A stretch of 64,000 nucleotides of DNA from contig JABDCS010000005.1 in the NCBI GenBank assembly GCA_013288005.1, forward strand, positions 27,333 through 91,332, written 5' to 3'. The stretch comes from Chlamydiota bacterium (GTDB lineage Bacteria; Chlamydiota; Chlamydiia; Chlamydiales; Rhabdochlamydiaceae). Made by a program: the position numbers and the translations under genes. The notes under the pieces were generated by a model that was not told the origin of the DNA, did not search any database, and saw only the letters and a program-made list of their open reading frames with translations. Shown here in pieces: positions 53,341-62,433 of this stretch; the stretch's first letter is position 1, and each line of letters begins with the position of its first letter.

Positions 53341-54669
53341 CTATATTTGGCTATAGTTAATTGAGCTGCTAATTTCCTTATCGTCAACTAGTAAAGGGAC
53401 TCTTTTAACCGATTTTAGGGCAAGGATCCCCATCAGTCCTGTAACGCTGACCCAACTTAGGGGTCCAAAGATACCTCCGATATGAAGGGATAACCACGTT
53501 AAGACAAGAGGAGTCAATCCACCAAAGATCCCGATAATACTGTAAGAAAATGCGGTCCCAGTATTTCGCACATTGGTTGGGAAAAGTTCTACTAATAAGA
53601 CGTTCGCAGGGGCTGCGGATAAACTAAGAAAGAAAGTGAAAACTATCTCAAAGAGGAGAAAAAATACATATCGACCGTCTTCAAGTGTATAGAATAAGAG
53701 AGGGGCTAAGATCGACATAATAATTAGACCGATAGCGATTGATTTTTTTATGCCCCACTTATCAGAGAGGTAGCCACCTAATGGCAGAAAAAGCAAGGTG
53801 GTTGTAAGCGGTAACATAGTTATCGAGAGAGCCGCGGTAAAACTCAATGAACTAATTCCTGTAAAGCGAGTCGGCAGATAAATAAAGAGCAAATATGTCC
53901 AGACCGTTAATGGAATAATGACACATGTACTCTGGATTGTTTCTTTCCAATGAGCAGATATCACTTTTTTAAATGGATGGCGTTCTAAAGTGTGCTTTTG
54001 CTTTAACTCAAGAAAAAGAGGCGTCTCTGTCATTTTCTGCCTTAGATAATAGCCAAGTGCAGCGATGGCTAGTCCCAAAATAAAAGCGATGCGCCATCCC
54101 CAGGCCTCGAAACTATTCAAAGTCAGAAATGACCTAGCCAATAAACTTGCGCTTGCACCTGTAAGTAATCCTAAACAAGTCCCGATATTCATCCACGACG
54201 CGACAAATCCCTTTCTTTCTGGAGGCGCGTGCTCAAGAAGATAGGATAAACAGCCTGAATACTCACCCCCTATAGATATTCCCTGAAAGACTCGAAGTAA
54301 TGTTAAGAGTATAGGTGCCCACAAACCAATCCTACTATAGGTGGGTAAGAATCCCATTAACCCGGTGCTAACCGCCATTAAAAGCAAAGACATGAGAAGA
54401 GACTTCTTCCTCCCCTTTCGATCGCCGAGTTGGCCAAAAAGAAAAGCTCCGATCGGCCTCCCAAAGAAACCCACAGAAAATATTGCAAATGTATAAAGTA
54501 ACGAGACAGAAGCGGAGGCCGAGGAAAAAAAATGTTTTGCAAGAAGCGGAGTCATGTAGCCGAAGATTGCGAAATCGTAGTTTTCTAATCCATTGCCAAT
54601 GACGGCAGCAACGGTATATTTCCTCATTTGAGGAGATAAACTTGGAGTTTTCACAGCGATATTGGCCAC
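53341..54669 (-). CDS. MFS transporter, MHS (metabolite:H+ symporter) family
   Basis: A 442-aa twelve-segment carrier with the MHS pattern: GNGLENYDFAIFGYMTPLL, FFGRPIGAFLFGQLGDRKGR (motif A) and GISIGGEYSGCLSYL. Relatives carry proline, betaine, citrate or dicarboxylates. It is immediately followed by the M20 hydrolase, so the substrate may be an acyl-amino acid or dipeptide. The start is GTG 54669, without a clear Shine-Dalgarno; ATG 54624 is an alternative. Confidence 0.88.
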   Translation of the reverse strand: MANIAVKTPSLSPQMRKYTVAAVIGNGLENYDFAIFGYMTPLLAKHFFSSASASVSLLYTFAIFSVGFFGRPIGAFLFGQLGDRKGRKKSLLMSLLLMAVSTGLMGFLPTYSRIGLWAPILLTLLRVFQGISIGGEYSGCLSYLLEHAPPERKGFVASWMNIGTCLGLLTGASASLLARSFLTLNSFEAWGWRIAFILGLAIAALGYYLRQKMTETPLFLELKQKHTLERHPFKKVISAHWKETIQSTCVIIPLTVWTYLLFIYLPTRFTGISSLSFTAALSITMLPLTTTLLFLPLGGYLSDKWGIKKSIAIGLIIMSILAPLLFYTLEDGRYVFFLLFEIVFTFFLSLSAAPANVLLVELFPTNVRNTGTAFSYSIIGIFGGLTPLVLTWLSLHIGGIFGPLSWVSVTGLMGILALKSVKRVPLLVDDKEISSSINYSQI

Positions 54670-55101
54670 CTATTAATGGAACAAATATATAGAGGAATAA
54701 CAAATTGATTCAAGGTTACTGGAATTATTAAGACATTCATCCTTTTTCGATATACCTAGAAAGACAAAGTTAGTAGCAACGGTGGGGCTCTTAAACCAAT
54801 CGCAGTTAATACTATTGGTTGGTTTGCCTTTTCCCTTTCGTTTTCAGTAGCTTATATACATTCCTCTTGACACATTACCGCAAATTGCGGGGATATCACT
54901 GTAAATATAGGTAATCGAATGCTTGAGGCTCATTATGGTAATGAATCCATAGAATGTGTTCTTTTCTACTTACTTCAAATAAAATTTGTTATGCTTTTCA
55001 GCTGAAAAAAGATTTTCACTCTTTCATCAATGCAACAAGCTTTATTAGGCTTGAGCGAGGTCGTATTCTTGTCAGTGCATAATATGAAACCGTTTTGATA
55101 G
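54670..55101. other. Gene-free interval
   Basis: No intact gene here. The 3' part leads into the decayed coding sequence at 55102-55513; earlier bases show only short AT-rich fragments. Confidence 0.5.
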
Positions 55102-55513
55102 GCGATGGATAATGTGGCCATTTGGGCAATGGTTATCTATCTTACGATCTTGACTTTATCACCTACGAAACCAGAGGAAAAATTAAGGCAGCTCTCTTAG
55201 AGCTCGGATTTGAACTTAAAGCCAAATACTTTTCAGCTCCAAACTGTCTTATTTTATCGAATTTGTAACTTCTCCTGTTGCAGTAGGAGAAGAGCTCTTA
55301 CATTTTAATACTCTATATACTCCATTTGGTCAGGTAAAGTTATTGAATCCAACTGCCTGCATTAAAGATCGTCTTGACCGTTTTTTCCATTGGAGGGATA
55401 GACAAGCTCCTCGAACAAGCTGTTATGCTTTTTCAAGATCAAAAAGACGATCTCCAGGAAATAGAGCGATGGGAAAAAGCCGAGAATCAATTGGACAAAT
55501 TCATGGGAATCTA
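55102..55513 (+). pseudogene. Frameshifted conserved protein, nucleotidyltransferase-like pattern
   Basis: Three frames together read as one protein. Frame 1 gives YLSYDLDFITYETRG and ALLELGFELKAKYFSAPN. After a shift near 55247 comes YFIEFVTSPVAVGEELL and VKLLNPTACIKDRLDRFFHW. After a second shift near 55407 comes LEQAVMLFQDQKDD, ending ENQLDKFMGI and TAA at 55511-55513. The DLDF and KDRLxxFxHWxDRQ elements match a conserved bacterial family I associate loosely with nucleotidyltransferase-like proteins. The 5' end is eroded. Two frameshifts indicate a pseudogene. Confidence 0.8.
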
Positions 55514-55566
55514 AAAACTAAGAACGGGTCTGTTTGGCGCACAGGCGAATCTGGATCCCTCCTAAG

Positions 55567-56307
55567 CTAAGAATTTGCACTATACTGCCGCTTGACCGAA
55601 ATAGATAATAGCTCATGCGCATTCTTCCGTATGGGTTCACCGTGAGCGCTCAGAAGATGTTGGAATGAAAGTGATAGTAATTTGCTAAAATCAGAACGCT
55701 TTACTCCGCATGCGTTACACCAAAAGGCAATATTCGCTGGCCCTATCATTCCTTCTTGTTGATGAGCTTGTGCAGTTGTAGCACTGAAAAATTGATCGGG
55801 AGATAACCAATTCTTCACGCAATCACAAACAACTAAAATCCCTCCTTCTTGGTCGATATGTAACACAGCTTCTGGGCAAGACGAAGTTTCAAATACATAA
55901 AAGCAACACCCAGAAAAAGGCGTCTGACCATTTGGAACTATTTCAACATCCATTTCACTATCTGTACCCTGTCCACACTCCTCTTTCATTCCTTTTAATG
56001 ACCATAACTTGGCTCGATAGCGATTTCGGTAAAACGCATCGTCTTGACCATGGAAGGCACCCAATCGGATGATGTTTTTTACCATCCCCAGCCCTTCTAG
56101 TTGCTGCAACCCTTTTTCATTCAATCTGATCGTGTTTATCAAAGTTAATTCATCTCCTCTACGGACAATCGTCATGTTACTACTATGCTGTATGACATGT
56201 TCACCATGATGAGTGATACTTGTCCCTATAACAAAAAAAATGTCATGAAAAATCTTCTGAATCTCTTCGTGAGGCAACGCGTGATCAAGCATTGAACGAT
56301 CTCCCAT
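55567..56307 (-). CDS. Metallo-beta-lactamase-fold-like protein without clear metal site
   Basis: The 246-aa product resembles MBL-fold hydrolases of the DUF4336 type: HSSNMTIVRRGDELTLINT at the start, an ILVVCDCVKNW segment and a late SAHGEPI. The HxHxDH metal motif is not visible, so the fold assignment is tentative and catalysis doubtful. Start 56307 has an excellent GGGAGGATTC; an upstream TTG is rejected. Confidence 0.6.
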   Translation of the reverse strand: MGDRSMLDHALPHEEIQKIFHDIFFVIGTSITHHGEHVIQHSSNMTIVRRGDELTLINTIRLNEKGLQQLEGLGMVKNIIRLGAFHGQDDAFYRNRYRAKLWSLKGMKEECGQGTDSEMDVEIVPNGQTPFSGCCFYVFETSSCPEAVLHIDQEGGILVVCDCVKNWLSPDQFFSATTAQAHQQEGMIGPANIAFWCNACGVKRSDFSKLLSLSFQHLLSAHGEPIRKNAHELLSISVKRQYSANS

Positions 56308-56695
56308 GAATCCTCCCAAAACCCTAATGCTAAAATGATCCTATTTACTAAAGAGGAAGTGACTCTTCCAATCGGTAATCCCTATAGATTTCCCGGATTT
56401 TTTTGCTAGACAGTAGCCAATCCTACGATGGCCAGCTAGATTAGCTGGTCGAGGAGCTTAAAAGCTGCTGTATACGAAAAAAAACTATTTCTCTTCCATT
56501 ACAAGGGGCCGCTGGACGCATTCAGAACTTTTGACTAGGTTCACTCGACAGCGCAATTTGAGATGACCAAATTCTAGGACAGATGGATAGGCGGTAGGGG
56601 CATGCAACAGAAAAGTTATAAGATCCTCGTACTTCAAAATCCATTATAAAATAAGTGAATAGTATATAGTGTTCAAAAAAAATAGAGAAGCGCCC
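56308..56695. other. Gene-free interval with a diverged repeat copy
   Basis: The interval contains a single diverged copy of the 154-bp repeat (56356-56508) and otherwise no feature. It precedes the ROK-like gene. Confidence 0.6.
56356..56508 (+). repeat. Diverged, isolated copy of the 154-bp repeat
   Basis: Shares the motifs GCTAGACAGTAGC, the hairpin CCAGCTA-GAT-TAGCTGG and GCTGCTGTATACGAAAAAAA with the array at 57752-58417. Its first 50 nt differ substantially. It lies on the other side of the 56696 gene, so the repeats bracket that gene. Confidence 0.85.
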
Positions 56696-57685
56696 ATGTG
56701 GTTTAAGCGAATCTTAATAGCCATTTCGTTGCTAGTTCTTGTGGTTTTGGGTAAGGACATCTTTTTCCATCGCAATAATGTACTTTGCATCGATGTAGGC
56801 CATACTCGAATCAAAGCGGGTTTACTTCCTAAGAATCCCACACTCAACGATCTAAAAAAGGCCCAAACCTACGCTTGGCCAAGCGCCCCATGGCGACAGC
56901 ACAATCTTGATCAACTTTTCACTAGAACCAAAGAAACTCCCTTACAACGACTATTGAAGACTGATCCAGAGGAAATTTCCCTCTCGATCTATGGCCCTAT
57001 TTTTGATCGAAAAATCCACTGCACGACAGCAAAATCAGACCTCTTTCACGAGCTGCAGGCTACACTTCAAAAAGCTACTCATGCCCATCTCACGCTCGAT
57101 TGCGATAGCACGATGTGGGCGATCGGCGCGATTGAACTTCTCCGGCTCACCAATCAAATGCCCCGCTTTCCCTGCCTTGCCATTACTCTTGGAACGAGCG
57201 TTGGGGTTGCCTTGATCGAAAGCCCTAAAAAGTTTTCTGCTATTGAAGTTTGGATTCTCAGTCCTCCTTACGAAAGGTTAAGACCGATCGCAATGCCTCT
57301 CGGTCATAAAGAAGCACCGCAAAGAATCCTAGGCAAAAAATATCTCGACTCAATCGCAGTCGAATTGCAATACCATCTTGAATATACTCACCACGTTTAT
57401 GCCTTCAAAGAGGACATATGCGATTTTATCGAGACCTCTTTTCCCGATCTCCCAAAAATTGAAACCGTACTGATTGGAGGGGGATTTAGCCATCTTCTTG
57501 ACTCAGCACAAATGAATGGGCGAAAAACTATTCTCCTTACCCCTAAGAAGCTTGAACTATGGGGGGTATCCCCAGACATTATCTCTCTTCTCGGCTGCGA
57601 GACACTCTCTGCAACTCCTGCAATAGCCACCCAAACGTTCCCCTCTCAAAAAGAGTTTGAGCGATTGATGGTGCTAAGAGATTAA
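56696..57685 (+). CDS. Membrane-anchored ROK/ASKHA-type kinase-like protein
   Basis: The 329-aa product begins with one transmembrane helix (RILIAISLLVLVVLG) followed by the ASKHA fold: VLCIDVGHTRIKAGLL (phosphate 1), ITLGTSVGVALIE (phosphate 2) and VLIGGGFSH (adenosine). This resembles ROK glucokinase-like proteins, but the typical ROK zinc site and catalytic DxGxN pattern are not seen. An N-terminal anchor is unusual. ATG 56696 is used; a GTG at 56669 is also in frame. Bracketed by repeats on both sides. Confidence 0.7.
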   Translation: MWFKRILIAISLLVLVVLGKDIFFHRNNVLCIDVGHTRIKAGLLPKNPTLNDLKKAQTYAWPSAPWRQHNLDQLFTRTKETPLQRLLKTDPEEISLSIYGPIFDRKIHCTTAKSDLFHELQATLQKATHAHLTLDCDSTMWAIGAIELLRLTNQMPRFPCLAITLGTSVGVALIESPKKFSAIEVWILSPPYERLRPIAMPLGHKEAPQRILGKKYLDSIAVELQYHLEYTHHVYAFKEDICDFIETSFPDLPKIETVLIGGGFSHLLDSAQMNGRKTILLTPKKLELWGVSPDIISLLGCETLSATPAIATQTFPSQKEFERLMVLRD

Positions 57686-57751
57686 AAATGGAGCAGAGTA
57701 CAAGTAGTACGGGCTGCGTTGCGATTACTTAAAGATAACCAGGATACGAAT

Positions 57752-58417
57752 GGGGCCGGTGACCGCTCCCATTCGGTAATGCATGAAGATTTCTCGAATT
57801 TTTTACGCTAGACAGTAGCTGACGTGACGAGGGCCAGCTAGATTAGCTGGTCGAGGAGCCTAAAGCTGCTGTATACGAAAAAAAACTAGCTCTCTTCCCT
57901 TATAAGGGGCGGTGACCGCTCCCATTCGGTAATGCATGAAGATTTCTCGAATTTTTTACGCTAGACAGTAGCTGATGTGACGAGGGCCAGCTAGATTAGC
58001 TGGTCGAGGAGCCCAAAGCTGCTGTATACGAAAAAAAACTAGCTCTCTTCCATTACATGACCAGCTAGATTAGCTGGTCGAGGAGCCCAAAGCTGCTGTA
58101 TACGAAAAAAACTAGCTCTCTTCCATTACAAGGGGCGGTGACCGCTCCATTCGGTAATGCATGAAGATTTCTCGAATTTTTTACGCTAGACAGTAGCTGA
58201 CGCGACGATGGCCAGCTTGATTAGCTGGTCGAGGAGCTTAAAAGCTGCTGTATACGAAAAAAAACTAGCTCTCTTGCATTACAAGGGGCGGTGACCGCTC
58301 CCATTCGGTAATGCATGAAGATTTCTCGAATTTTTTACGTTAGACAGTAGCTGACGCGACGATGGCCAGCTTGATTAGCTGGTCGAGGAGCCCAAAGCTG
58401 CTGTATACGAAAAAAAA
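57752..58417 (+). repeat. Tandem array of a roughly 154-bp palindrome-rich repeat
   Basis: Full units start at 57752, 57906, 58132 and 58285; a half unit occupies 58061-58131. Spacing of adjacent full units is 153-154 bp. Each full unit contains GCGGTGACCGC, GAATTTTTTACG, GACAGTAGCTGA, the hairpin CCAGCT(A/T)-GAT-TAGCTGG (7-bp stem in early units) and GCTGCTGTATACG then an A-run. Units are nearly identical, so amplification is recent. No coding frame runs through. The array ends about 25 bp before the 3' end of tRNA-Tyr. Confidence 0.95.
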
Positions 58418-58441
58418 CGTGAAATCTCATGCATTAACGAA

Positions 58442-58523
58442 TGGGGGCGGTCAGACTCGAACTGACGGAACCCGAAGGTGAGGGATTTACAGTCCCTTGC
58501 AATTGCCGCTATGCGACGCCCCC
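58442..58523 (-). tRNA. tRNA-Tyr (GTA)
   Basis: The minus strand folds as a class II tRNA: acceptor GGGGGCG with CGCCCCC, anticodon loop CTGTAAA with GTA, a long variable arm and TTCGAGT in the T loop. The CCA end is not encoded. It is 13 nt downstream of tRNA-Thr on the same strand. Confidence 0.96.
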
Positions 58524-58536
58524 AGAGAGAAAAGAA

Positions 58537-58609
58537 TGCTGGCGAAAGGAATTGAACCCTCAACCGTCCGATTACAAGTCGGGTGCTCTACCAATTGAGC
58601 TACACCAGC
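58537..58609 (-). tRNA. tRNA-Thr (TGT)
   Basis: 73-nt cloverleaf on the minus strand: acceptor GCTGGTG, D-loop AGCTCAATTGGTAGAGC, anticodon TGT in CTTGTAA and T-loop TTCAATT. It is followed by tRNA-Tyr, the thrU-tyrU order of many bacteria, but no tuf gene is seen here. Confidence 0.97.
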
Positions 58610-58698
58610 ATGATGAATGTGACTGCTTCGATGACCGAACCCAGTCAAAACTTCGGTTAAATGAAGAGAGAGTTTATAGCAGAGAAGCCTTTTTACTC

Positions 58699-58905
58699 TC
58701 AAGAATTGTTTTCTGTTGGAGGAGAAACTGGTGATTTTGTCTGTTGTAAAAGGCGTGAAAGTCCTTGAATTTTCTCACTCGATTCCCCACTTCCAAGTAG
58801 TGTAGCAGTAAATTTTTTCGACGCAGGTTTTTTTAATTCGCAGCATTTTTTGTACTTTTTTCCTGAACCACATGGACAGGGGTCATTACGACTAGGTTTG
58901 TTCAT
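58699..58905 (-). CDS. SEC-C motif small protein
   Basis: A 68-aa protein with the SEC-C zinc motif [17 protein letters not shown] at residues 6-22, as in the SecA C-terminus. The rest is Lys/Ser/Pro-rich. Start 58905 has a weak GGAA; the longer frame to 58950 is rejected because [15 protein letters not shown] is the usual N-terminus. Possibly binds SecB-like or ribosomal partners; function unknown. Confidence 0.85.
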   Translation of the reverse strand: MNKPSRNDPCPCGSGKKYKKCCELKKPASKKFTATLLGSGESSEKIQGLSRLLQQTKSPVSPPTENNS

Positions 58906-58990
58906 AAGAATTTCCAAAAAAATCTGAATAGATTTTAAACTAAAATACAATTAAACTACAAATTCAATACTTTTATAAATCTATTTTTTC

Positions 58991-59737
58991 ATGGAAATAT
59001 TTTATCCAATTGCTCGCCCTCCGTGGACCCGTCTAGGAAGAAAGCTGGAAAGCATGTGCAGGAAGGCCCTTTATGATTTTAAGCTTTTAGAGGGGGTGGA
59101 CAAGTTAGCTATAGCCTTGAGTGGTGGGAAAGATAGCCTGGCTCTACTTTTTCTGCTCAAAGCCATTTTAGGGAAAGGCTTTCCAGAATGTGAGCTCTAT
59201 GCCATTCATGTGGATGGTGAATTTTCTTGTGGGGCAGGTATCGGTGGCGGGTTTCTAAAAGGGATTTGTCAAGCCTTGAATGTGCCTCTTTTAACTCGCT
59301 CCTCCACTCAGAAATTGGAAACCCTAGAATGCTATAGCTGCTCAAGGGAGAGACGAAAGCTGATTTTTGAAACGGCTAAAAGTGTAGGGGCTACAACAAT
59401 AGCCTTCGGTCATCATCGCGATGATAGCATTCAGACATTGCTTATGAATTTGTTGCATAAAGCAGAATTTGCAGCCAATTTACCTAAAGTCGGGATGGTA
59501 GATTACGGAGTCACTATTATCCGTCCTTTATTATATATCGACGAGCAAGCAATACGAGAATTTGCCAAATTGTATGGCTTTGCACGTATTACATGTCAAT
59601 GTCCGGTGGGTCAAAATTCTTTAAGAAGAGAGACAGAAAAAATGCTAGGAGAGATAGAAAGAATTTTTCCCAATGCACGAGAAAATCTTGCAAAAGCTTC
59701 TATTACGTATGGCTCGAAAAAAGCTTTATTACCATAG
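58991..59737 (+). CDS. TtcA-like tRNA thiolation (PP-loop) enzyme
   Basis: The PP-loop SGGKDS (residues 44-49), the cysteine pair CYSC (114-117) and a later CQCP match TtcA, which makes 2-thiocytidine at position 32 of tRNA using an iron-sulfur cluster. Length 248 aa is slightly short compared with E. coli TtcA (311). A TilS-like role is less likely because the CxxC pair is present. Divergent from the SEC-C gene. Confidence 0.85.
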   Translation: MEIFYPIARPPWTRLGRKLESMCRKALYDFKLLEGVDKLAIALSGGKDSLALLFLLKAILGKGFPECELYAIHVDGEFSCGAGIGGGFLKGICQALNVPLLTRSSTQKLETLECYSCSRERRKLIFETAKSVGATTIAFGHHRDDSIQTLLMNLLHKAEFAANLPKVGMVDYGVTIIRPLLYIDEQAIREFAKLYGFARITCQCPVGQNSLRRETEKMLGEIERIFPNARENLAKASITYGSKKALLP

Positions 59738-59805
59738 TTGCAAAAGCGATATTGAGAAAATAATTAACAACCCATAAAATCCGATAAATTTCACTTGAGC
59801 CATAC

Positions 59806-61272
59806 ATGTACATTTGGGAACTAACAGCAGTTGCAATCTATTTTATTATCCTGCTGGGAATTGGTTTTTTATCTATCTATCGCCGGCGCCAGCTGACTGC
59901 CTCGGATTTTATTATTGGCGGAAGGGGGCTGAATTATTGGCTAACTGCGCTTGCAGCTCATGCTAGTGATATGAGTAGCTGGCTATTTATGGGATACCCC
60001 GCAGTGATCTATGCCAATGGGCTGATCGATATCTGGACCGCTATTGGCCTCATTATCTTCATGTACTTAAACTGGCAGCTCGTTGCCCCCAAAATTCGTG
60101 TTGCCACAGAGCAATACAATAGCATGACCTTCTCCTCATTTTTTGAAAACCGCCTCTTAGATACTACAGGTCGTATCCGCATTTTTACTGCTCTTATGGC
60201 CCTTGTTTTTTATACGATCTATATCTCTGCTGGTCTTGTAGGACTAGGCCTGTTGCTCAATACTCTTTTCGCGATTCCTGAACATTGGGGCATTCTTATT
60301 GGCATTCTAGTTGTCATTCCTTACGTTTTTATTGGAGGTTATACGACTTTAGCTTGGATCGATTTGTTCCAAGGCATGTTCTTAATGTGTGTTATTATCT
60401 TCGTGCCTTTGTGGATCATGGACAAACTGGGAGGTTGGCATGTTGTAACTGCCGCTGTCCATGCCAAAAATTTATCTTTATCTGCTATTCCCAACTTTGA
60501 ACCGAAAACAATCTTTCATATTCTCACTGTCGCTATGGGATGGGGTCTGGGATACTTTGGCCAGCCACATATTGTCACCAAATTCATGGGTATTCGCAAA
60601 GTAAGTGACATTGGAAAGTCGAAATGGATTGGCATGAGCTGGATGGTGATCTCCCTTACTGCAGCGACCATTGTTGGACTCGTTGCCATTGCTTTTTTCC
60701 AAAAAGGCGGACCAACTGACAACGAGCAGATTTTCATTGAGATGGTCCGTAAGAACTTTCATCCTTTCATCATTGGTTTTTTCCTCTGTGCAGTCATAGC
60801 TGCTACAATTAATGCCATGAGTTCCCAAGTATTGGTGCTTTCATCGAGTATCACAGAAGATTTTTATAAGAGACTCTTCCGTCCCAAGTCGAGCTCTAAG
60901 GAACTCCTCCTCGTCTCAAGATTAGGCGTTATAGTCGTGAGTGTTATTGCCTTCATTATTGCTTTTACGACAACCAGCTCCATTTATGGACTTGTCCTTT
61001 ACGCTTGGTCAGGCCTGGGATCGGCTTTTGGCCCTCTCGTCCTCCTCTCACTATACTCCCGAAAAATCAATCGCTATGGAGCTTGGGCTGGCATACTTAC
61101 AGGCGGAATTGTTGCCGGCATTTGGCCGCGTTTACCCATTAAGGTATTTTCTCAAACTATACCGCCTCTCCTACCTGGCTTTATCCTAAGCTTTCTCATG
61201 ATCATCATTGTCTCTAAGCTGATGCACTCACGGGCTCATATAAAAAACCATAAAAACACACACTTATCATGA
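59806..61272 (+). CDS. putP: Sodium/proline symporter (SSS family)
   Basis: A 488-aa solute:sodium symporter with about 13 hydrophobic segments. DFIIGGRGLNYWLTALAAHA and ASDMSSWLFMG near residues 35-65 and GWGLGYFGQPHIVTKFMGI are PutP-like. It imports proline with Na+. It overlaps the surE start by 4 nt (ATGA), so the two form an operon. Proline specificity is inferred from these motifs; a related amino acid is possible. Confidence 0.88.
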   Translation: MYIWELTAVAIYFIILLGIGFLSIYRRRQLTASDFIIGGRGLNYWLTALAAHASDMSSWLFMGYPAVIYANGLIDIWTAIGLIIFMYLNWQLVAPKIRVATEQYNSMTFSSFFENRLLDTTGRIRIFTALMALVFYTIYISAGLVGLGLLLNTLFAIPEHWGILIGILVVIPYVFIGGYTTLAWIDLFQGMFLMCVIIFVPLWIMDKLGGWHVVTAAVHAKNLSLSAIPNFEPKTIFHILTVAMGWGLGYFGQPHIVTKFMGIRKVSDIGKSKWIGMSWMVISLTAATIVGLVAIAFFQKGGPTDNEQIFIEMVRKNFHPFIIGFFLCAVIAATINAMSSQVLVLSSSITEDFYKRLFRPKSSSKELLLVSRLGVIVVSVIAFIIAFTTTSSIYGLVLYAWSGLGSAFGPLVLLSLYSRKINRYGAWAGILTGGIVAGIWPRLPIKVFSQTIPPLLPGFILSFLMIIIVSKLMHSRAHIKNHKNTHLS

Positions 61273-62072
61273 CATTACAAAAACGCCCTAAAATTATTCT
61301 CACTAATGATGACGGCATTACAGCTCCAGGACTTCTTAGCCTATGGCGAGCCCTGTCAGATCATGCCGACATCACAATTGTTGCACCTTCCCACGACGAA
61401 TCGGGGAAAGGATTAAGCATTACTACACTTCGTCCGCTACACATTACCTCAGCATCTTGGCCCAATTCCACATCTGCCTATCATGTTGATGGCACACCCG
61501 CAGACTGTGTTAAACTGGCGCTAGAAATTCTTGCTGAAAACCCTCCGGATATGATCGTCTCAGGCATTAATCGTGGTTCAAATGCCGGCCGTAATGTTTT
61601 GTATAGCGGGACAGTAGGCGGCGTCATTGAAGGAGCTCTACGCAATATTCCTGGGATCGCTTTTTCATCGGATAATTTCCAAGACCCCTTATTTACTCGG
61701 GCAGAATCTTTTATTTTTCCTTTTGTGCAGTATCTTTTAGAGTCTCCCCTCGCCACAGGTTCATTTTTAAATGTCACCTTTCCCGACCACCATGATGTGA
61801 TCCGTGGAATCCGCATGGCGCAACAAGGACAAAGTTATTGGCGCGGGGTTCCTCAAAAAAGAGTTCATCCTTCAGGACATCATTACTATTGGCTTGGGGA
61901 TGATGACGATGAGTATGAAGAACATCCAGAAAGCGATGTTGAATTAGTGAAGCAAGGCTACATCACAGCTGTTCCCTTACGTGTACATCAGCTTACCGAC
62001 CATGCACACATTCAAAACCATAAGTCACACTTTGAAGAATGGTTTGCTATTAAAGACTGCGTACAAACTTGA
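61269..62072 (+). CDS. surE: 5'/3'-nucleotidase SurE
   Basis: Hydrolyses nucleoside monophosphates using a divalent metal. The 267-aa protein has ILTNDDGITAPG with D14/D15, IVAPSHDESGKGLS, SGINRGSNAGRNVLYSGTVGG and the PADCVKLAL segment, all family signatures. The start overlaps the putP stop by ATGA. Confidence 0.96.
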   Translation: MTLQKRPKIILTNDDGITAPGLLSLWRALSDHADITIVAPSHDESGKGLSITTLRPLHITSASWPNSTSAYHVDGTPADCVKLALEILAENPPDMIVSGINRGSNAGRNVLYSGTVGGVIEGALRNIPGIAFSSDNFQDPLFTRAESFIFPFVQYLLESPLATGSFLNVTFPDHHDVIRGIRMAQQGQSYWRGVPQKRVHPSGHHYYWLGDDDDEYEEHPESDVELVKQGYITAVPLRVHQLTDHAHIQNHKSHFEEWFAIKDCVQT

Positions 62073-62096
62073 AAGGCAGCGAAAAGCTTTAAGAGA

Positions 62097-62125
62097 GTAT
62101 CGACTCAACGTTAGTTTGTCGATAC
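62097..62125. terminator. Possible terminator between convergent operons
   Basis: An 8-bp stem GTATCGAC (62097-62104) and GTCGATAC (62118-62125) lies between the surE stop and the 62140 stop. No T-run follows, so termination is uncertain. Confidence 0.35.
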
Positions 62126-62139
62126 CCCTCTCCTATCTC

Positions 62140-62433
62140 TTACGTTAAGTTTGTCGTACTCTTATTGTACCAATATGCGACACCCGTTACTAAAACAGCG
62201 CAGGGAGCAATTTGACGAACACCTTGACAAAATACGGTAGCTCCTCTCTCAATGTGTCGTCCTGATTGAAATTGATTCAGTCGAGGATTGCTACTGCACT
62301 TCATCAATTGGCCGACTGCATATTGCGATACACCGGAGGCTATATTGATAAGTCCCCAACATTCTGTGACAACAGGGAAATACGCTCGTTCTTTTGCTGC
62401 ACCTTTTAAACATTCTCTAAAACCGGTTATCAT
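62140..62433 (-). CDS. Small hypothetical protein, possible membrane helix
   Basis: A 97-aa protein with a Cys-containing N-terminus and a hydrophobic C-terminal stretch (QIAPCAVLVTGVAYWYNK). ATG 62433 overlaps the lipoprotein gene by 17 nt, with GGGG upstream at suitable distance. No family recognised. Third gene of the D-Ala-D-Ala dipeptidase operon. Confidence 0.65.
   Translation of the reverse strand: MITGFRECLKGAAKERAYFPVVTECWGLINIASGVSQYAVGQLMKCSSNPRLNQFQSGRHIERGATVFCQGVRQIAPCAVLVTGVAYWYNKSTTNLT

Noticed and set aside
55343..55570. 75-aa plus-strand frame
   Set aside because: It is one frame of the frameshifted pseudogene, with noise after the second shift.
57752..58417. CRISPR array or integron attC array
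   Set aside because: Units are contiguous, about 154 bp, without unique spacers and without cas or integrase genes nearby.
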